From: Rhizobium sp. C1
GTDB lineage: Bacteria > Pseudomonadota > Alphaproteobacteria > Rhizobiales > Rhizobiaceae
Direction: 5' to 3'
DNA length: 64,000 nucleotides
Assembly: GCF_021026335.1 (NCBI RefSeq)
Contig: NZ_JAJNCY010000007.1
Location: forward strand, 1-64,000
In this document: positions 36,061-45,277 of the stretch, piece by piece
Position numbering within the stretch: position 1 is the first letter of the stretch
Layout: every line of letters begins with the position of its first letter
Notes under the pieces: model-generated
The model's input: only the letters and a program-made list of their open reading frames with translations
Told to the model about the DNA's origin: nothing
Database searches by the model: none
Position numbers and translations under genes: made by a program

Positions 36061-37584
36061 CTACCCGGCCACCTTCTTCAGCCCGGCCGAATAGCGCATG
36101 ATTTCCTGTTCGTTGATTTCGTCGCCCTCGAGCCAGCCGACGATGCGGCCCTCGCGCATCACGACGACGCGGGTGCAGAGCCCGATCACCTCCTGCAGTT
36201 CCGAGGAGACGACGACGATAGACTTGCCGGCCCGCGCGAGCGCCGAGATGAAATGATAAATCTGCTGCTTGGTGCCGACATCGATGCCGCGTGTCGGCTC
36301 GTCGATGATGATGATTTCCGGCTCGGTCTCCATGACCTTGGCGAGCATCAGCTTCTGCTGGTTGCCGCCCGACATACGCCCCGCCACGACGCGCCCGTCG
36401 CGCACGCGGATATCGAAGCGGCGCATGGCCCGCGCCAGCGCATTCGCCTCGCTCTTGGGGCTCAGATAACCAAACTTGCCATGCTGATCGAGCGATTGCA
36501 GCGTCAGGTTCACCGCCATGCGCGAGCCAAGCAGCAGGCCCTTCGACTTGCGATCCTTCGTCATGTAGGCGAGCCCCGCCCGGTTCGCGGCATGCGCATC
36601 GCCGGACGACATATTGATGCCCTTGATCGTCACCTCGCCCGAATGGCGCGGCCGCAAGCCAGCAACCGCCTCCATCAATTCGGTGCGCCCCGAACCGATC
36701 AACCCCGAAAAGCCAATGACCTCACCCTTGCGTACATCGAAGCTGGCATCGCGCACGAAGCCGGTGGTGATCCCCCGCGCGGAGAGCACGATTTCCTCGT
36801 CCACATCCGGCTCGCGCTTGGCCGGGTAAAGGCTCGACAGCTCGCGCCCCACCATCAGCTGCGCAATGGACTCGCCATCCAGCATCGAGGTCGGGGCGGT
36901 CTTCACCCATTGACCGTCGCGCAGAACCGTGACCCGGTCCGTCAGTTCCAGCACCTCGTCCAGCTTGTGCGAGACGAAGACGAAGCTCGTGCCCTGATCG
37001 CGCAGCTTGCGCACCTGCTCGAACAGCACGCCGCTTTCCTCCTTCGACAGAACCGCCGTCGGCTCGTCCATGAAGATGACGCGCGCATCCTTGCTGATCG
37101 CCTTGGCAATCTCGACCATCTGCCGGTCGGCGACGGGGAGCGAACTGATCATCGCATTCTCGTCGATCCGCGAGCCCAGGAGATCGAGCGCCCGGCGCGT
37201 CTCCGCCCGCATGCGCTTGCGGTCGAGCACGCCAAAGCGGGTGATCTCGCGGCCGAGAAACAGGCTCTCGGTCACGGTCAAATGTTCGGCGAGGTTGAAT
37301 TCCTGGTGGATGATGACGATGCCGAGATGTTCGGCCTGGCCATTGGCCGGGAGCCGCACCGGCTTGCCGTCGAGCAGGATCTCGCCAGAGCTCGGCTGCT
37401 CGAAACCGGACATGATCTTCACGAACGTGGATTTGCCCGCACCGTTCTCGCCGACCAGCGCATGGATTTCGCCGGGCAGCAGGTCGAAATTGACGCTGAA
37501 TAGCACCTGCACGCCATTGAAGGATTTGCTGATCCGCCGCGCCGCAAGCACAGGCGTGCGCTTAACTTCAGCGCTCGTCTCCAT
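36061..37584 (-). CDS. Sugar ABC transporter ATP-binding protein (RbsA/MglA-like, duplicated ATPase)
   Basis: This 507-residue protein has two ABC domains in tandem. Domain 1 (about residues 8–245) has 'VGENGAGKSTFVKIM' and 'VIFMDEPTAVLS'. Domain 2 (about 255–500) has a degenerate Walker A 'SGLIGSGRTELMEAV' and 'GGNQQKLMLAKVMETEPEIIIIDEPTRGIDVG', as is normal in this family. The start ATG 37584 has GGGAGGAC before it. First gene of the sugar-import operon, divergent from a LacI regulator, with two operators in between. Confidence 0.94.
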   Translation of the reverse strand: METSAEVKRTPVLAARRISKSFNGVQVLFSVNFDLLPGEIHALVGENGAGKSTFVKIMSGFEQPSSGEILLDGKPVRLPANGQAEHLGIVIIHQEFNLAEHLTVTESLFLGREITRFGVLDRKRMRAETRRALDLLGSRIDENAMISSLPVADRQMVEIAKAISKDARVIFMDEPTAVLSKEESGVLFEQVRKLRDQGTSFVFVSHKLDEVLELTDRVTVLRDGQWVKTAPTSMLDGESIAQLMVGRELSSLYPAKREPDVDEEIVLSARGITTGFVRDASFDVRKGEVIGFSGLIGSGRTELMEAVAGLRPRHSGEVTIKGINMSSGDAHAANRAGLAYMTKDRKSKGLLLGSRMAVNLTLQSLDQHGKFGYLSPKSEANALARAMRRFDIRVRDGRVVAGRMSGGNQQKLMLAKVMETEPEIIIIDEPTRGIDVGTKQQIYHFISALARAGKSIVVVSSELQEVIGLCTRVVVMREGRIVGWLEGDEINEQEIMRYSAGLKKVAG

Positions 37585-37633
37585 GATCGTCCTCCCGGGC
37601 ACCCTTCTCCCGAAAGCGCCTCATTGATCCATG

Positions 37634-37670
37634 ATGTAAACCTTTACATTACTGATGTAAAGGTTTACAT
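37634..37670. promoter_or_regulatory. Double LacI-type operator between ABC operon and lacI-family gene
   Basis: atgtaaacctttacat (37634–37649) and atgtaaaggtttacat (37655–37670) are each TGTAAA-NN-TTTACA palindromes. They are reverse complements of each other, with centres 21 bp apart, about two helix turns. They lie between the divergent ABC ATPase and LacI-family genes, so both promoters are probably controlled by the adjacent regulator. Confidence 0.82.
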
Positions 37671-37762
37671 TGAGCACAACTCACCGATTTCTGACCGTGT
37701 CGATTTGACCTGGGGGAAACTCCGTGTAGTGTCCCGGCGAGCATGAGACCCAAGGTTTTTCC

Positions 37763-38785
37763 GTGTCGAATTCCACGCCCGCAACCATTGAAGATGTCGC
37801 CCGCATAGCCGAGGTATCCATTGCCACGGTCTCGCGCGCCATCCACACGCCGGAGAAGGTGGCCAATTCGACACGCCTGAAGGTGCATCAGGCGATCGCC
37901 ATCACCGGCTACACGACGAATGCCATGGCCCGCAGCCTGCGCCTTGGCCGGTCGAATATGATCCTCGTCGTCGCGCCCGATATCGGCGACCCCAACTTTT
38001 CCAACATCCTGGTCGGGCTGGAGAACGAAGCCCGCGCCCATGGCTACGGCATCCTGATCGGCCATACGCAGAACGACGCCCAGCGCGGCCTCGAATATCT
38101 GAAATTCCTCAATTCCAACCAGGCTGCCGGCCTGATCCTCTTCACCGGCATCCTGCCTTTCGGCCATCAGACGATGACGGCCCGCCTGCCCGCAACCGTC
38201 GGCGTCTTCGAGCCTATCTACAATGGCGGCCTGCCTTATGTCGGCGTCGACGATGTCGCGGGCGCCCGCAAGCTCATCGATCTTCTGCTTGCCGAGGGCC
38301 ACCGCAAGATCGCCTTCATCGGCGACAGCCGCACGCGCCTCGCCTATAGCCACCGCCGGCAGGGCTTCGAGGAAGGCATGGACGCCGCCAACATGCGGCC
38401 CGAAAACCGCATCGTCGTCGATGGCGACGGCACGATCGAAAGCGGGCGTCTGGCGCTTGAAGAACTCTTCATGCAGGACCGCCTGCCCACCGCCTTCATG
38501 TGCGTCAACGACCAGACCGCGATCGGCGTCATGCTGGGCCTGACGGCGCGCGGCTACAACATCCCGCGCGACTTCTCCGTCACCGGTTTCGACGACGTGC
38601 CGCTCTCCGGCTTCATGTCGCCGCCGCTCACCACCATCCGCCAACCCCGCACCGCCATCGGCAAACGCGCCATGGCCCTGCTGCTGGACCTTCTCGGCGA
38701 TGGCGAGGCACCGGAAGGCGAAATCCTGCTGATGCCGGATCTGGTGGTGCGGAATTCCGTGGGGCCGCCGAAGGGGATGCGGTAA
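37763..38785 (+). CDS. LacI-family transcriptional regulator of the sugar ABC operon
   Basis: This 340-residue protein has an N-terminal LacI helix-turn-helix and hinge, 'ATIEDVARIAEVSIATVSRAIHTPEKVANSTRLKV…NAMARSLRLGRSNMI'. A type-1 periplasmic-binding-like sugar domain follows, ending 'SVTGFDDVPLSGFMSPPLTTIRQP'. It starts with GTG at 37763. Placed divergently from the ABC transporter, it probably represses that operon, and itself, via the paired operators; the inducer would be the transported sugar. Confidence 0.93.
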   Translation: MSNSTPATIEDVARIAEVSIATVSRAIHTPEKVANSTRLKVHQAIAITGYTTNAMARSLRLGRSNMILVVAPDIGDPNFSNILVGLENEARAHGYGILIGHTQNDAQRGLEYLKFLNSNQAAGLILFTGILPFGHQTMTARLPATVGVFEPIYNGGLPYVGVDDVAGARKLIDLLLAEGHRKIAFIGDSRTRLAYSHRRQGFEEGMDAANMRPENRIVVDGDGTIESGRLALEELFMQDRLPTAFMCVNDQTAIGVMLGLTARGYNIPRDFSVTGFDDVPLSGFMSPPLTTIRQPRTAIGKRAMALLLDLLGDGEAPEGEILLMPDLVVRNSVGPPKGMR

Positions 38786-38801
38786 GCCGCAGAGCAAGAA
38801 G

Positions 38802-38924
38802 CCCCCTCACCCGGCCTCCGCTAACGCTCGGCCACCCTCTCCCCCAGGGGAGAGGAGGAACGGCGAGGCCGCGCCCAGCCCTCTTCTCCCCTTGGGGAGA
38901 AGATGCCGGCAGGCAGATGAGGGG
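38802..38924. repeat. GC-rich mosaic palindromic repeat, copy 2
   Basis: This has the same layout as the copy at 35917: 'ccccctcacccggcctccg', a ctctccccc/ggggagag palindrome, a 'ttctccccttggggagaa' palindrome, then 'gccggcaggcagatgagggg'. It sits between the convergent ends of the LacI gene and xylA and could serve as a terminator-like structure for both. Confidence 0.8.
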
Positions 38925-38979
38925 TTCCACTCCGCCGAGGCAAAACGGCAGGGCGCATGACGCCCCGCCGCAATCAACC

Positions 38980-40287
38980 TCAAACATACCGATTGACGAT
39001 ATTTTCCAGCAGTTCCTGCTTGCCCGACTTCGGCTGCGGATTGATGTCCTGAGCGAGAACCCGTTCGGCGATCGAGTCCAGGCTTCCGCCCGAGAGCATC
39101 GCCTTGTTTTCCGGCTTGTCCCAGCCGGCGTAGCGGGCGGCGAGCGGGCCGGAGAGAGCCTTGTCCTCGATCATCTTCGCCGCAGCCTTCAGGCCGCGGG
39201 CGCAGCAATCCATGCCGCCGATATGGCCGATCAGCAGGTCTTCAGGGTCGAGCGACTGGCGGCGCAGCTTGGCGTCGAAATTGGTGCCGCCCGTCTTGAA
39301 GCCGCCGCCGGCCAGAACGTGGTAATAGGCCAGCGCCATTTCCGGAACGTTGTTGGGGAACTGGTCGGTGTCCCAGCCGGACTGGTAGTCATTGCGGTTC
39401 ATGTCGATGGAGCCGAAGACGCCGAGCGCATTGGCCAGCGCCAGCTCGTGCTCGAAGCTGTGGCCGGCGAGGATCGCATGGCCCTGCTCGATATTGAGCT
39501 TCACTTCGTTTTCCAGACCATAGGTCTTGAGGAAGCCGTAGACGGTCGCGACGTCGTAGTCGTACTGGTGCTTCGACGGTTCCTGCGGCTTCGGCTCGAC
39601 CAGGATCGTGCCCTTGAAGCCGATCTTGTGCTTGTACTCGACGACCATGTGCAGCATGCGCGCCATCTGGTCGAGCTCGCGCTTGAGATCAGTGTTGAGC
39701 AGCGTTTCATAGCCCTCGCGCCCCCCCCAAAGAACATAGTTCTCACCGCCAAGCTTCATCGTGGCGTCCATGCAGGTCTTGATGGTCGCGGCCGAATAGG
39801 CAAACACATCCGGATCCGGATTGGTCGAGGCGCCCGACATGAAGCGGCGGTTGGAGAAGAGATTCGCCGTGCCCCAGAGCAGCTTGACGCCGGTCGCGGC
39901 CTGCTTTTCGGCGAAATAATCGACGATCTCGTTGAGGTTCTTGGTGTTCTCCGCGAAGTTCTTGCCTTCCGGACGCACGTCGGCATCGTGGAAGCAGTAG
40001 AACGGCACGCCCAGCAGCTGGAAGAATTCAAACGCCACGTCCGCCTTCAGCTTGGCCTTGTCCATCGCGCCGTCGAACCACGGACGGTCGAAGGTGCGCC
40101 CGCCGAAGGGGTCGCCGCCCTCCCAGGCAAAGGTGTGCCAATAGGCCACCGCAAAGCGCAGATGGTCTTCCATCCGCTTGCCCATGACGATGTCGTCCGG
40201 GTTGTAGTGACGGAAGGCCAGCGGATTGGTGCTGTCCGGACCTTCATATTTGATCTTCGAAATATCGCCGAAAAAGCCTGTGCTCAT
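38980..40287 (-). CDS. xylA: Xylose isomerase
   Basis: This is a metal-dependent TIM-barrel enzyme converting D-xylose to D-xylulose. The 435-residue product has '[11 protein letters not shown]' (catalytic His/Asp; read here as '[11 protein letters not shown]'), '[17 protein letters not shown]' and the signature '[16 protein letters not shown]', followed by '[18 protein letters not shown]'. AGGAGGAAA precedes the ATG. An 8-C run (39721–39728) codes the Gly-Gly of WGGRE and is a possible slippage site. Pairs with xylB upstream; a mosaic repeat lies between them. Confidence 0.97.
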   Translation of the reverse strand: MSTGFFGDISKIKYEGPDSTNPLAFRHYNPDDIVMGKRMEDHLRFAVAYWHTFAWEGGDPFGGRTFDRPWFDGAMDKAKLKADVAFEFFQLLGVPFYCFHDADVRPEGKNFAENTKNLNEIVDYFAEKQAATGVKLLWGTANLFSNRRFMSGASTNPDPDVFAYSAATIKTCMDATMKLGGENYVLWGGREGYETLLNTDLKRELDQMARMLHMVVEYKHKIGFKGTILVEPKPQEPSKHQYDYDVATVYGFLKTYGLENEVKLNIEQGHAILAGHSFEHELALANALGVFGSIDMNRNDYQSGWDTDQFPNNVPEMALAYYHVLAGGGFKTGGTNFDAKLRRQSLDPEDLLIGHIGGMDCCARGLKAAAKMIEDKALSGPLAARYAGWDKPENKAMLSGGSLDSIAERVLAQDINPQPKSGKQELLENIVNRYV

Positions 40288-40324
40288 TTGGGTGTTTCCT
40301 CCTGTGTTTGTAGGTTTTGGGAAG

Positions 40325-40428
40325 CCCCCTCATCCGCCTGCCGGCACCTTCTCCCCGATGGGGAGAAGAGGGGTGCGGCACGCTCGGAGCCCCCCTCTCC
40401 CCATCGGGGAGAGGGCAGGGTGAGGGGG
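40325..40428. repeat. GC-rich mosaic palindromic repeat, copy 3
   Basis: 'ccccctcatccgcctgccgg' opens the unit; 'ttctccccgatggggagaa' and 'ctctccccatcggggagag' are its two palindromes; 'ggtgagggg' closes it. The order of the ends is inverted relative to copies 1, 2 and 4, so it is in the opposite orientation. It fills most of the xylB–xylA gap. Confidence 0.8.
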
Positions 40429-40433
40429 AGCAT

Positions 40434-41891
40434 TCAGTTGTTCATCGCCGCCTTCACCGCCGGATAAAGCGCGCGGTAGCGCCGGTAAGCCTCGTCGTAA
40501 GCCGCACTCAGCGCCGTTTCAGGCTCCACCGTCTCCGCCGTCTTCGGTCCCGTACAAACCGAAAGCGGATCGGCCCCCGTCGCCGCCAGCAGCCCAAGCC
40601 GCGCCGCGCCGAAGGCCGCACCGAAATCGCCATCCGCCGGAATATCGACCGGAATGTTGAGCGCTGTCGCAATCGACTTCAGCCAGTAGCGCGAGCGCGA
40701 GCCGCCACCGATGGCGGTCACACGCGATATGGTCGTGCCGGCCGCATTCAGCGCCGCCAGATTGTCACGGATCGCAAACGTCACGCCTTCCATCACCGCC
40801 TGCGTCAGCACGACGCGCGAGGATTCGTGCTCCAGTCCGGCAAAGACGCCGCGGATCTTCGCATCATTGTGCGGCGTGCGCTCGCCGGAGAGATAGGGTA
40901 GGAAGGTGACACCCGAGGGCGCCTTCAGCGTGTCGCCCAGTTCGGCGGAAAGCTCGGCCGCGCTCTTGCCTGTCACATGCGAGTGCCAGTTGAGGGCATC
41001 GGTCGCGGAGAGAATGACGCCCATCTGGTGCCAGGTATTCGGGATCGCATGGCAGAAAGCATGAACGGCGCTGGCCGGGTTCGGCAGATAGCGATCGTTC
41101 GCCGCAAAGAGCACGCCGGAGGTACCGAGCGACACGAAGGCCGAGCCGGAATGCACCGTGCCCATGCCGACCGCCGAGGCCGCATTGTCCCCTGCCCCGC
41201 CGGCCACGACGACGCGACCGACCATGCCCCATTCGGCCAGCAGCTCGGTCCGCAACACGCCGGCTTCCGCAGTCCCTTCGACAAGATCCGGCATATGGCT
41301 TTCATCGAGATCGGTGGCGGCCAGAAGTTCCGGCGACCAGGCACGCTTGCCCGTATCGAGCCAGCTTGTGCCGGCGGAGTCGGACATTTCGGAGAGATAT
41401 TCGCCGGTCAGCCAGAGCCGCAGATAATCCTTCGGCAGCAGAACCTTGGCGACCTTTGCGAAAATCTCCGGCTCGTTGTTCTTGACCCAGACGAGCTTCG
41501 GCGCGGTGAAGCCGGGGAAGACGATGTTGCCCGTGATGTCGCGAAAGCGCGGATCGGCATCGAGCTTGGCGGCTTCCGCAAAGGAGCGCGTGTCGTTCCA
41601 GAGGATGCAGGGGCGCAACACATTGCCGGCCTTGTCCACCAGCGTCGCGCCATGCATCTGGCCCGAAAGGCCGATGCCCTTGACGGACGCCAGCGCCTCC
41701 GGATGGCTGGCCTTGATGGCGGCCACCGCCTCGCGGGTGGCGCGCAGCCAATGGGCCGGGTCCTGCTCCGACCAGCCGGAATGCGGCCGCGAGACGTCCA
41801 GCGAGCCGTTGCCGGAGGCAAGGATCGTCTGCTTGTCGTCGATGAGAAGCGCCTTGACGCCGGACGTGCCGAGATCGAGACCGAGATACAT
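40434..41891 (-). CDS. xylB: Xylulokinase
   Basis: This is a FGGY-family kinase phosphorylating D-xylulose to xylulose-5-phosphate for the pentose phosphate pathway. The 485-residue product has 'YLGLDLGTSGVKALLIDD' (ATP-binding strand), 'GIGLSGQMHGATLVD' (substrate contact), 'GGAGDNAASAVGMG' with the catalytic Asp, and 'AIGGGSRSRYWLKSIATAL' (adenosine-binding). GGGAGGAAA precedes the ATG. Lies 21 nt after the LacI-family gene, forming lacI–xylB–xylA. Confidence 0.96.
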   Translation of the reverse strand: MYLGLDLGTSGVKALLIDDKQTILASGNGSLDVSRPHSGWSEQDPAHWLRATREAVAAIKASHPEALASVKGIGLSGQMHGATLVDKAGNVLRPCILWNDTRSFAEAAKLDADPRFRDITGNIVFPGFTAPKLVWVKNNEPEIFAKVAKVLLPKDYLRLWLTGEYLSEMSDSAGTSWLDTGKRAWSPELLAATDLDESHMPDLVEGTAEAGVLRTELLAEWGMVGRVVVAGGAGDNAASAVGMGTVHSGSAFVSLGTSGVLFAANDRYLPNPASAVHAFCHAIPNTWHQMGVILSATDALNWHSHVTGKSAAELSAELGDTLKAPSGVTFLPYLSGERTPHNDAKIRGVFAGLEHESSRVVLTQAVMEGVTFAIRDNLAALNAAGTTISRVTAIGGGSRSRYWLKSIATALNIPVDIPADGDFGAAFGAARLGLLAATGADPLSVCTGPKTAETVEPETALSAAYDEAYRRYRALYPAVKAAMNN

Positions 41892-41912
41892 GCTGTTTCC
41901 TCCCGCCCGCCT

Positions 41913-42938
41913 TTACTGGGGCATGTTATCCTTCAGGAAAATGTCGATGCGGATGCGCTCCTGCGCGTCCACCGTATGAAGCCCGTCGGCATGCGCCTTC
42001 ATCACCCGCACGGCGCTGCGCACCTCGTGGCCGGCATCCTGATTGAGCACCGCGTCGAACAACCCTTCCGAAAGCGCCGCCCGGGTCGTTGCGGTCAACT
42101 CATGCGCGATCACAGGCAGATGCCGCACCGGCGAATGCGCCCGCAGTGCTTTGACGAGACCGCGATTGCCGGCGCCGAGGCTGTAGAGGCCGGAAAGCTC
42201 GGGCTGCTCGGCCAGAAGCCGTTCCGCCAGCCTTTGCACACGCGCCGGGTCGTCGCGCCCTTCGATAAGGGGCAAAATCCGGATTTCGGGATATTTGCGC
42301 TCGATCACCTGCTCGAACCCCGCCAGACGCTCGCGATGGTCGCGGGCATTCAGCGAACCGACGATGACCCCAACGGAACCAGTTGCGCCCATGAACCGCC
42401 CGAGCAGGCTCGCCGCCGTGCGTCCGGCGGCAAGGTTGTCGATGCCCGCATAGTGAATGCGCCGCGAGCCGGGAAGGTCCGACACCAGCGTCACCACGGC
42501 AATTCCCGCCTCGGCTGCCTCCTCAGTGCCGGCACGAACGGAATCCTCATCGATGGCAACGATAGCGATCCCATCCGGCGCGCCCATCATCGCCTTGCGC
42601 ATGGCAGCAACCAGTGCCTGCGCATCGAAAGCCGCTACCTCCCGAACGCCGATCTCCACCCGCTCGACGCGGGAGAGCGCAGCAACCTCGTGGACCGCCG
42701 CGCGGAGCTGATCCAGAAACGAGTTGTCGCTGTCGGGGATCAGGAACTCAAACCGATAGAGCCGCTTGCGCGCCAGATTGGCGGCGGCGACATCGCGCAC
42801 ATAGCCGATCTCGGCGATCGCGTCCTCAACCAGCGCCCGCGTCTTCGGCTTCACGCCGGGGCGATTGTTGAGCACACGGTCTACCGTGGCGAGGCTGACG
42901 CCCGCTTTCTCTGCAATGTCGTGAACGGTGGGACGCAT
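41913..42938 (-). CDS. LacI-family transcriptional regulator (xylose operon)
   Basis: This 341-residue regulator has the helix-turn-helix 'TVHDIAEKAGVSLATVDRVLNNRPGVKPKTRALVEDAIAEIGY' and a C-terminal sugar-sensing domain of the PBP4 type ('EFLIPDSDNSFLDQLRAAVHEVA…'). GAGGAGAG precedes the ATG. It is first in lacI–xylB–xylA, so it is probably the xylose regulator. A direct repeat, atcagaatttt at 42962 and 42984, spaced 22 bp, lies in its promoter region. Confidence 0.9.
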   Translation of the reverse strand: MRPTVHDIAEKAGVSLATVDRVLNNRPGVKPKTRALVEDAIAEIGYVRDVAAANLARKRLYRFEFLIPDSDNSFLDQLRAAVHEVAALSRVERVEIGVREVAAFDAQALVAAMRKAMMGAPDGIAIVAIDEDSVRAGTEEAAEAGIAVVTLVSDLPGSRRIHYAGIDNLAAGRTAASLLGRFMGATGSVGVIVGSLNARDHRERLAGFEQVIERKYPEIRILPLIEGRDDPARVQRLAERLLAEQPELSGLYSLGAGNRGLVKALRAHSPVRHLPVIAHELTATTRAALSEGLFDAVLNQDAGHEVRSAVRVMKAHADGLHTVDAQERIRIDIFLKDNMPQ

Positions 42939-42984
42939 GTTCTCTCCTCGCCGAACGTCTTATCAGAATTTTGAGGTACGTAAA

Positions 42985-43500
42985 TCAGAATTTTTGGCCG
43001 AAGATCAGAAGCGGGATCGCGTTGTCCAGCGTGCGCGCTGGAAGCTCACGTTCGAAATGCGAACCGATACGCTCCGCCAGCGCCATGGAAGGCGAATTCT
43101 CCGGGTGAATGATGTGGATGACATGGTCCCAGCCGAGCACATCGCGTGACCAGATCATCGTCGCGCGGGCCGCCTCGCTGGCATAACCCTCACCCCAGTT
43201 CTCCTTCAGGAAAGCCCAGCCGATTTCCGGCCCCGGCCAGCCCGGCGGCATCCAGGGACCAGCGCGGCCGATCCACTGACCGGTGGATTTGAGGAGAACG
43301 GAGAAATTGCCGAAGCCGTGCAACCCCCAGGCGCCCGCCATGATCGAAAGGCTCGCCCAGGCAGCGCGCGCGCCCAGCGGTCCACCGATGAAACGGGAAT
43401 TGTCCGGATCGGCCATCATCGCCGCCCAGCCCGGCAGGTCTTCAGCACATGGCGGGCGCAGGATCAGACGTTCGGTCTCAAGGAGAGGTTCTTCGGACAG
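42985..43500 (-). CDS. GNAT-family N-acetyltransferase without a standard start codon
   Basis: This is a RimJ/RimL-type acetyltransferase. The core 'GPEIGWAFLKENWGEGYASEAARATMIWSRDVLGWDHVIHIIHPENSPSMALAERIG' is complete. The family N-terminus 'SEEPLLETERLILRPPCAEDL' is encoded in frame upstream of the first ATG (43419). No ATG, GTG or TTG lies between there and the in-frame stop. A CTG at 43500 sits 7 nt after GGGAGA, exactly where a start is expected. Either CTG is used, or ATG mutated to CTG and only a truncated protein from 43419 is made. Substrate unknown. Confidence 0.7.
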   Translation of the reverse strand: MSEEPLLETERLILRPPCAEDLPGWAAMMADPDNSRFIGGPLGARAAWASLSIMAGAWGLHGFGNFSVLLKSTGQWIGRAGPWMPPGWPGPEIGWAFLKENWGEGYASEAARATMIWSRDVLGWDHVIHIIHPENSPSMALAERIGSHFERELPARTLDNAIPLLIFGQKF

Positions 43501-43564
43501 GACACGTCTCCCGACTTTCGCGACTCAAAAGGCTGCGGAAACGGTAACGCGTCCGTCCGCGGCG

Positions 43565-45151
43565 TCAATGACCGCCGCCGGATGCCCCGGCCGGACCTTC
43601 CGGTTTCTGGATCAGGAAGGACGAGACGACGAGCATTGCGAAAAGCGACGTCAGAAGCAGGAACACGTCGATGAAGGACAGGATGTAGGCCTGCTGCTCC
43701 ACCATACCGGCCAGCTGCTTGATCGCCACGGTACCGCCATCCAGCCCGAGCGCATTGAACTTGTTGGTCATGGAAGTGACCATGTCGCGCGCTTCCGGCC
43801 GGCCCCACTGCACATGTTCCGACAGCTGCTCGTAATGCGAGCGCGTCTGGCGGGTCAGCATCGTGTTGATCACGGCAAGACCCACGGCGCCGCCAAGGTT
43901 ACGGCTGAGGTTATAGAGACCGGACGCATTGCGGATACGATCCGGCGGCAGCGTGCCGAGCGCCACGTTGTTGATCGGCACCATGGCGATCATCATCGAG
44001 CAGCCGCGCAGGATCTGCGGAACGAACAGTTCCCAGAAATCCCAGTCCGCTGTCATGCGGGTCATCATCAGCGTGCCGCAGGCAAAACCGAAGAAGCCGA
44101 TCATCATCATCATGCGCGGATCGAGTTTGCGCGACATGATGCCGGCAACGGGTGCCGTGAAGAACATGGCGAGACCCGACACGAACATCGTTTCGCCGAT
44201 CATCAGCGAGTCGTAACCGCGGATGGCCGAGAGATAGACCGGGTAGAGATAGGTCAACCCGTAAAGACCCACACCCATGATGAAGGAGAAGGCCGTGCCG
44301 AAAGCGAAGTTGCGGTTGGTGAAGGCCTTGAGGTCGACGATCGGGAACTTCGCCGTGAACGCACGATAGAAGAAGATCAGGCCTGCAATAACGATCGCAA
44401 CCACGCCGACAGCAATCTTCTCATCCTCAAGCCAGCCCTTGTTGTTGCCCTCTTCGAGAACATATTCCAGCGCACCGAGGAAGACGCCCATGCTGATCAG
44501 GCCGGTCCAGTCGAAATTGCGGGCAAGGCCGGGTTCCGGCTTATCGAAATCGATCAGCGTCCAGGCGGCAATCGTCACGATGATGCCGGGCGGCACGTTG
44601 ACGAGGAACAGCCAGTGCCAGGAGAAACTGTGGCTGAGATAACCCCCAACAGTCGGACCGATGGTCGGAGCCAGCGTCGCGATCAAGCCGATGATCGGCG
44701 AAACGATCGGGCGCTTGGATGGCGGGAAGATGATGAAGGCAGCCGCAAAGACCGACGGGATCATGCCGCCGCCGATAAAGCCCTGGATCGCGCGGTAGAT
44801 GATCATCTGGTCGATATTGGTCGCGGTCGCGGCCAGCGCGCTGGCCATCGTGAACCCTGCCGCCGAAACGGTGAACATGACGCGCGTCGAAAGAATCCGC
44901 GCGGCCATGCCCGAAAGCGGGATCATGATGACTTCGGCCACGAGATAGGCGGTCTGCACCCAGGCAGCTTCGTCCGAACTCGCGCCAAGGCCGGCCTGGA
45001 TTTCCGAAAGCGACGCCGAAACGATCTGGATGTCCAGAATGGCCATAAACATGCCGAGAACCATCGCGAAGAACGCAAAGACATTGCGTACCGGGACTGG
45101 AGGTTCGGGCGCTACGCCTGCCTGCACGTCCTTCGCGATATCGTCGGCCAT
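43565..45151 (-). CDS. DHA2-family MFS efflux permease (EmrB-like)
   Basis: This 528-residue drug:H+ antiporter with 14 predicted TM helices has motif A-like segments, the DHA2 signature 'LDIQIVSASLSEIQAGLGASSDEAAWVQTAYLVAEVIMIPLSGM', 'RAIQGFIGGGMIPSVFAAA' and 'PTVGGYLSHSFSWHWLFLVNVPPG'. The frame is open to 45262, but ATG 45151 with GAGGAA upstream gives the normal N-terminus. It is downstream of the HlyD-type partner. Together they form a tripartite-type pump with an outer-membrane channel encoded elsewhere. Confidence 0.94.
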   Translation of the reverse strand: MADDIAKDVQAGVAPEPPVPVRNVFAFFAMVLGMFMAILDIQIVSASLSEIQAGLGASSDEAAWVQTAYLVAEVIMIPLSGMAARILSTRVMFTVSAAGFTMASALAATATNIDQMIIYRAIQGFIGGGMIPSVFAAAFIIFPPSKRPIVSPIIGLIATLAPTIGPTVGGYLSHSFSWHWLFLVNVPPGIIVTIAAWTLIDFDKPEPGLARNFDWTGLISMGVFLGALEYVLEEGNNKGWLEDEKIAVGVVAIVIAGLIFFYRAFTAKFPIVDLKAFTNRNFAFGTAFSFIMGVGLYGLTYLYPVYLSAIRGYDSLMIGETMFVSGLAMFFTAPVAGIMSRKLDPRMMMMIGFFGFACGTLMMTRMTADWDFWELFVPQILRGCSMMIAMVPINNVALGTLPPDRIRNASGLYNLSRNLGGAVGLAVINTMLTRQTRSHYEQLSEHVQWGRPEARDMVTSMTNKFNALGLDGGTVAIKQLAGMVEQQAYILSFIDVFLLLTSLFAMLVVSSFLIQKPEGPAGASGGGH

Positions 45152-45277
45152 GGCCAGTTCCTCAACCGGAGCAAACCCGGCAACTATGCTTCGCGGTTCG
45201 TTGCCCGCGATCGGGGAGAACAAAGGGATGGAAGGTTTGCGCGTATAGTCTCTTCCGCGCAAACCTTCCGGGTGTCG

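Noticed and set aside
35917-40428. CRISPR array or insertion sequence in the sugar region
   Set aside because: The repeated units are mosaic palindromes at irregular spacing with genes between them, no spacers and no transposase.
38500-40467. A 655-residue plus-strand open frame over xylA
   Set aside because: It is antisense to xylA and runs through a mosaic repeat; its composition is shadow-like.
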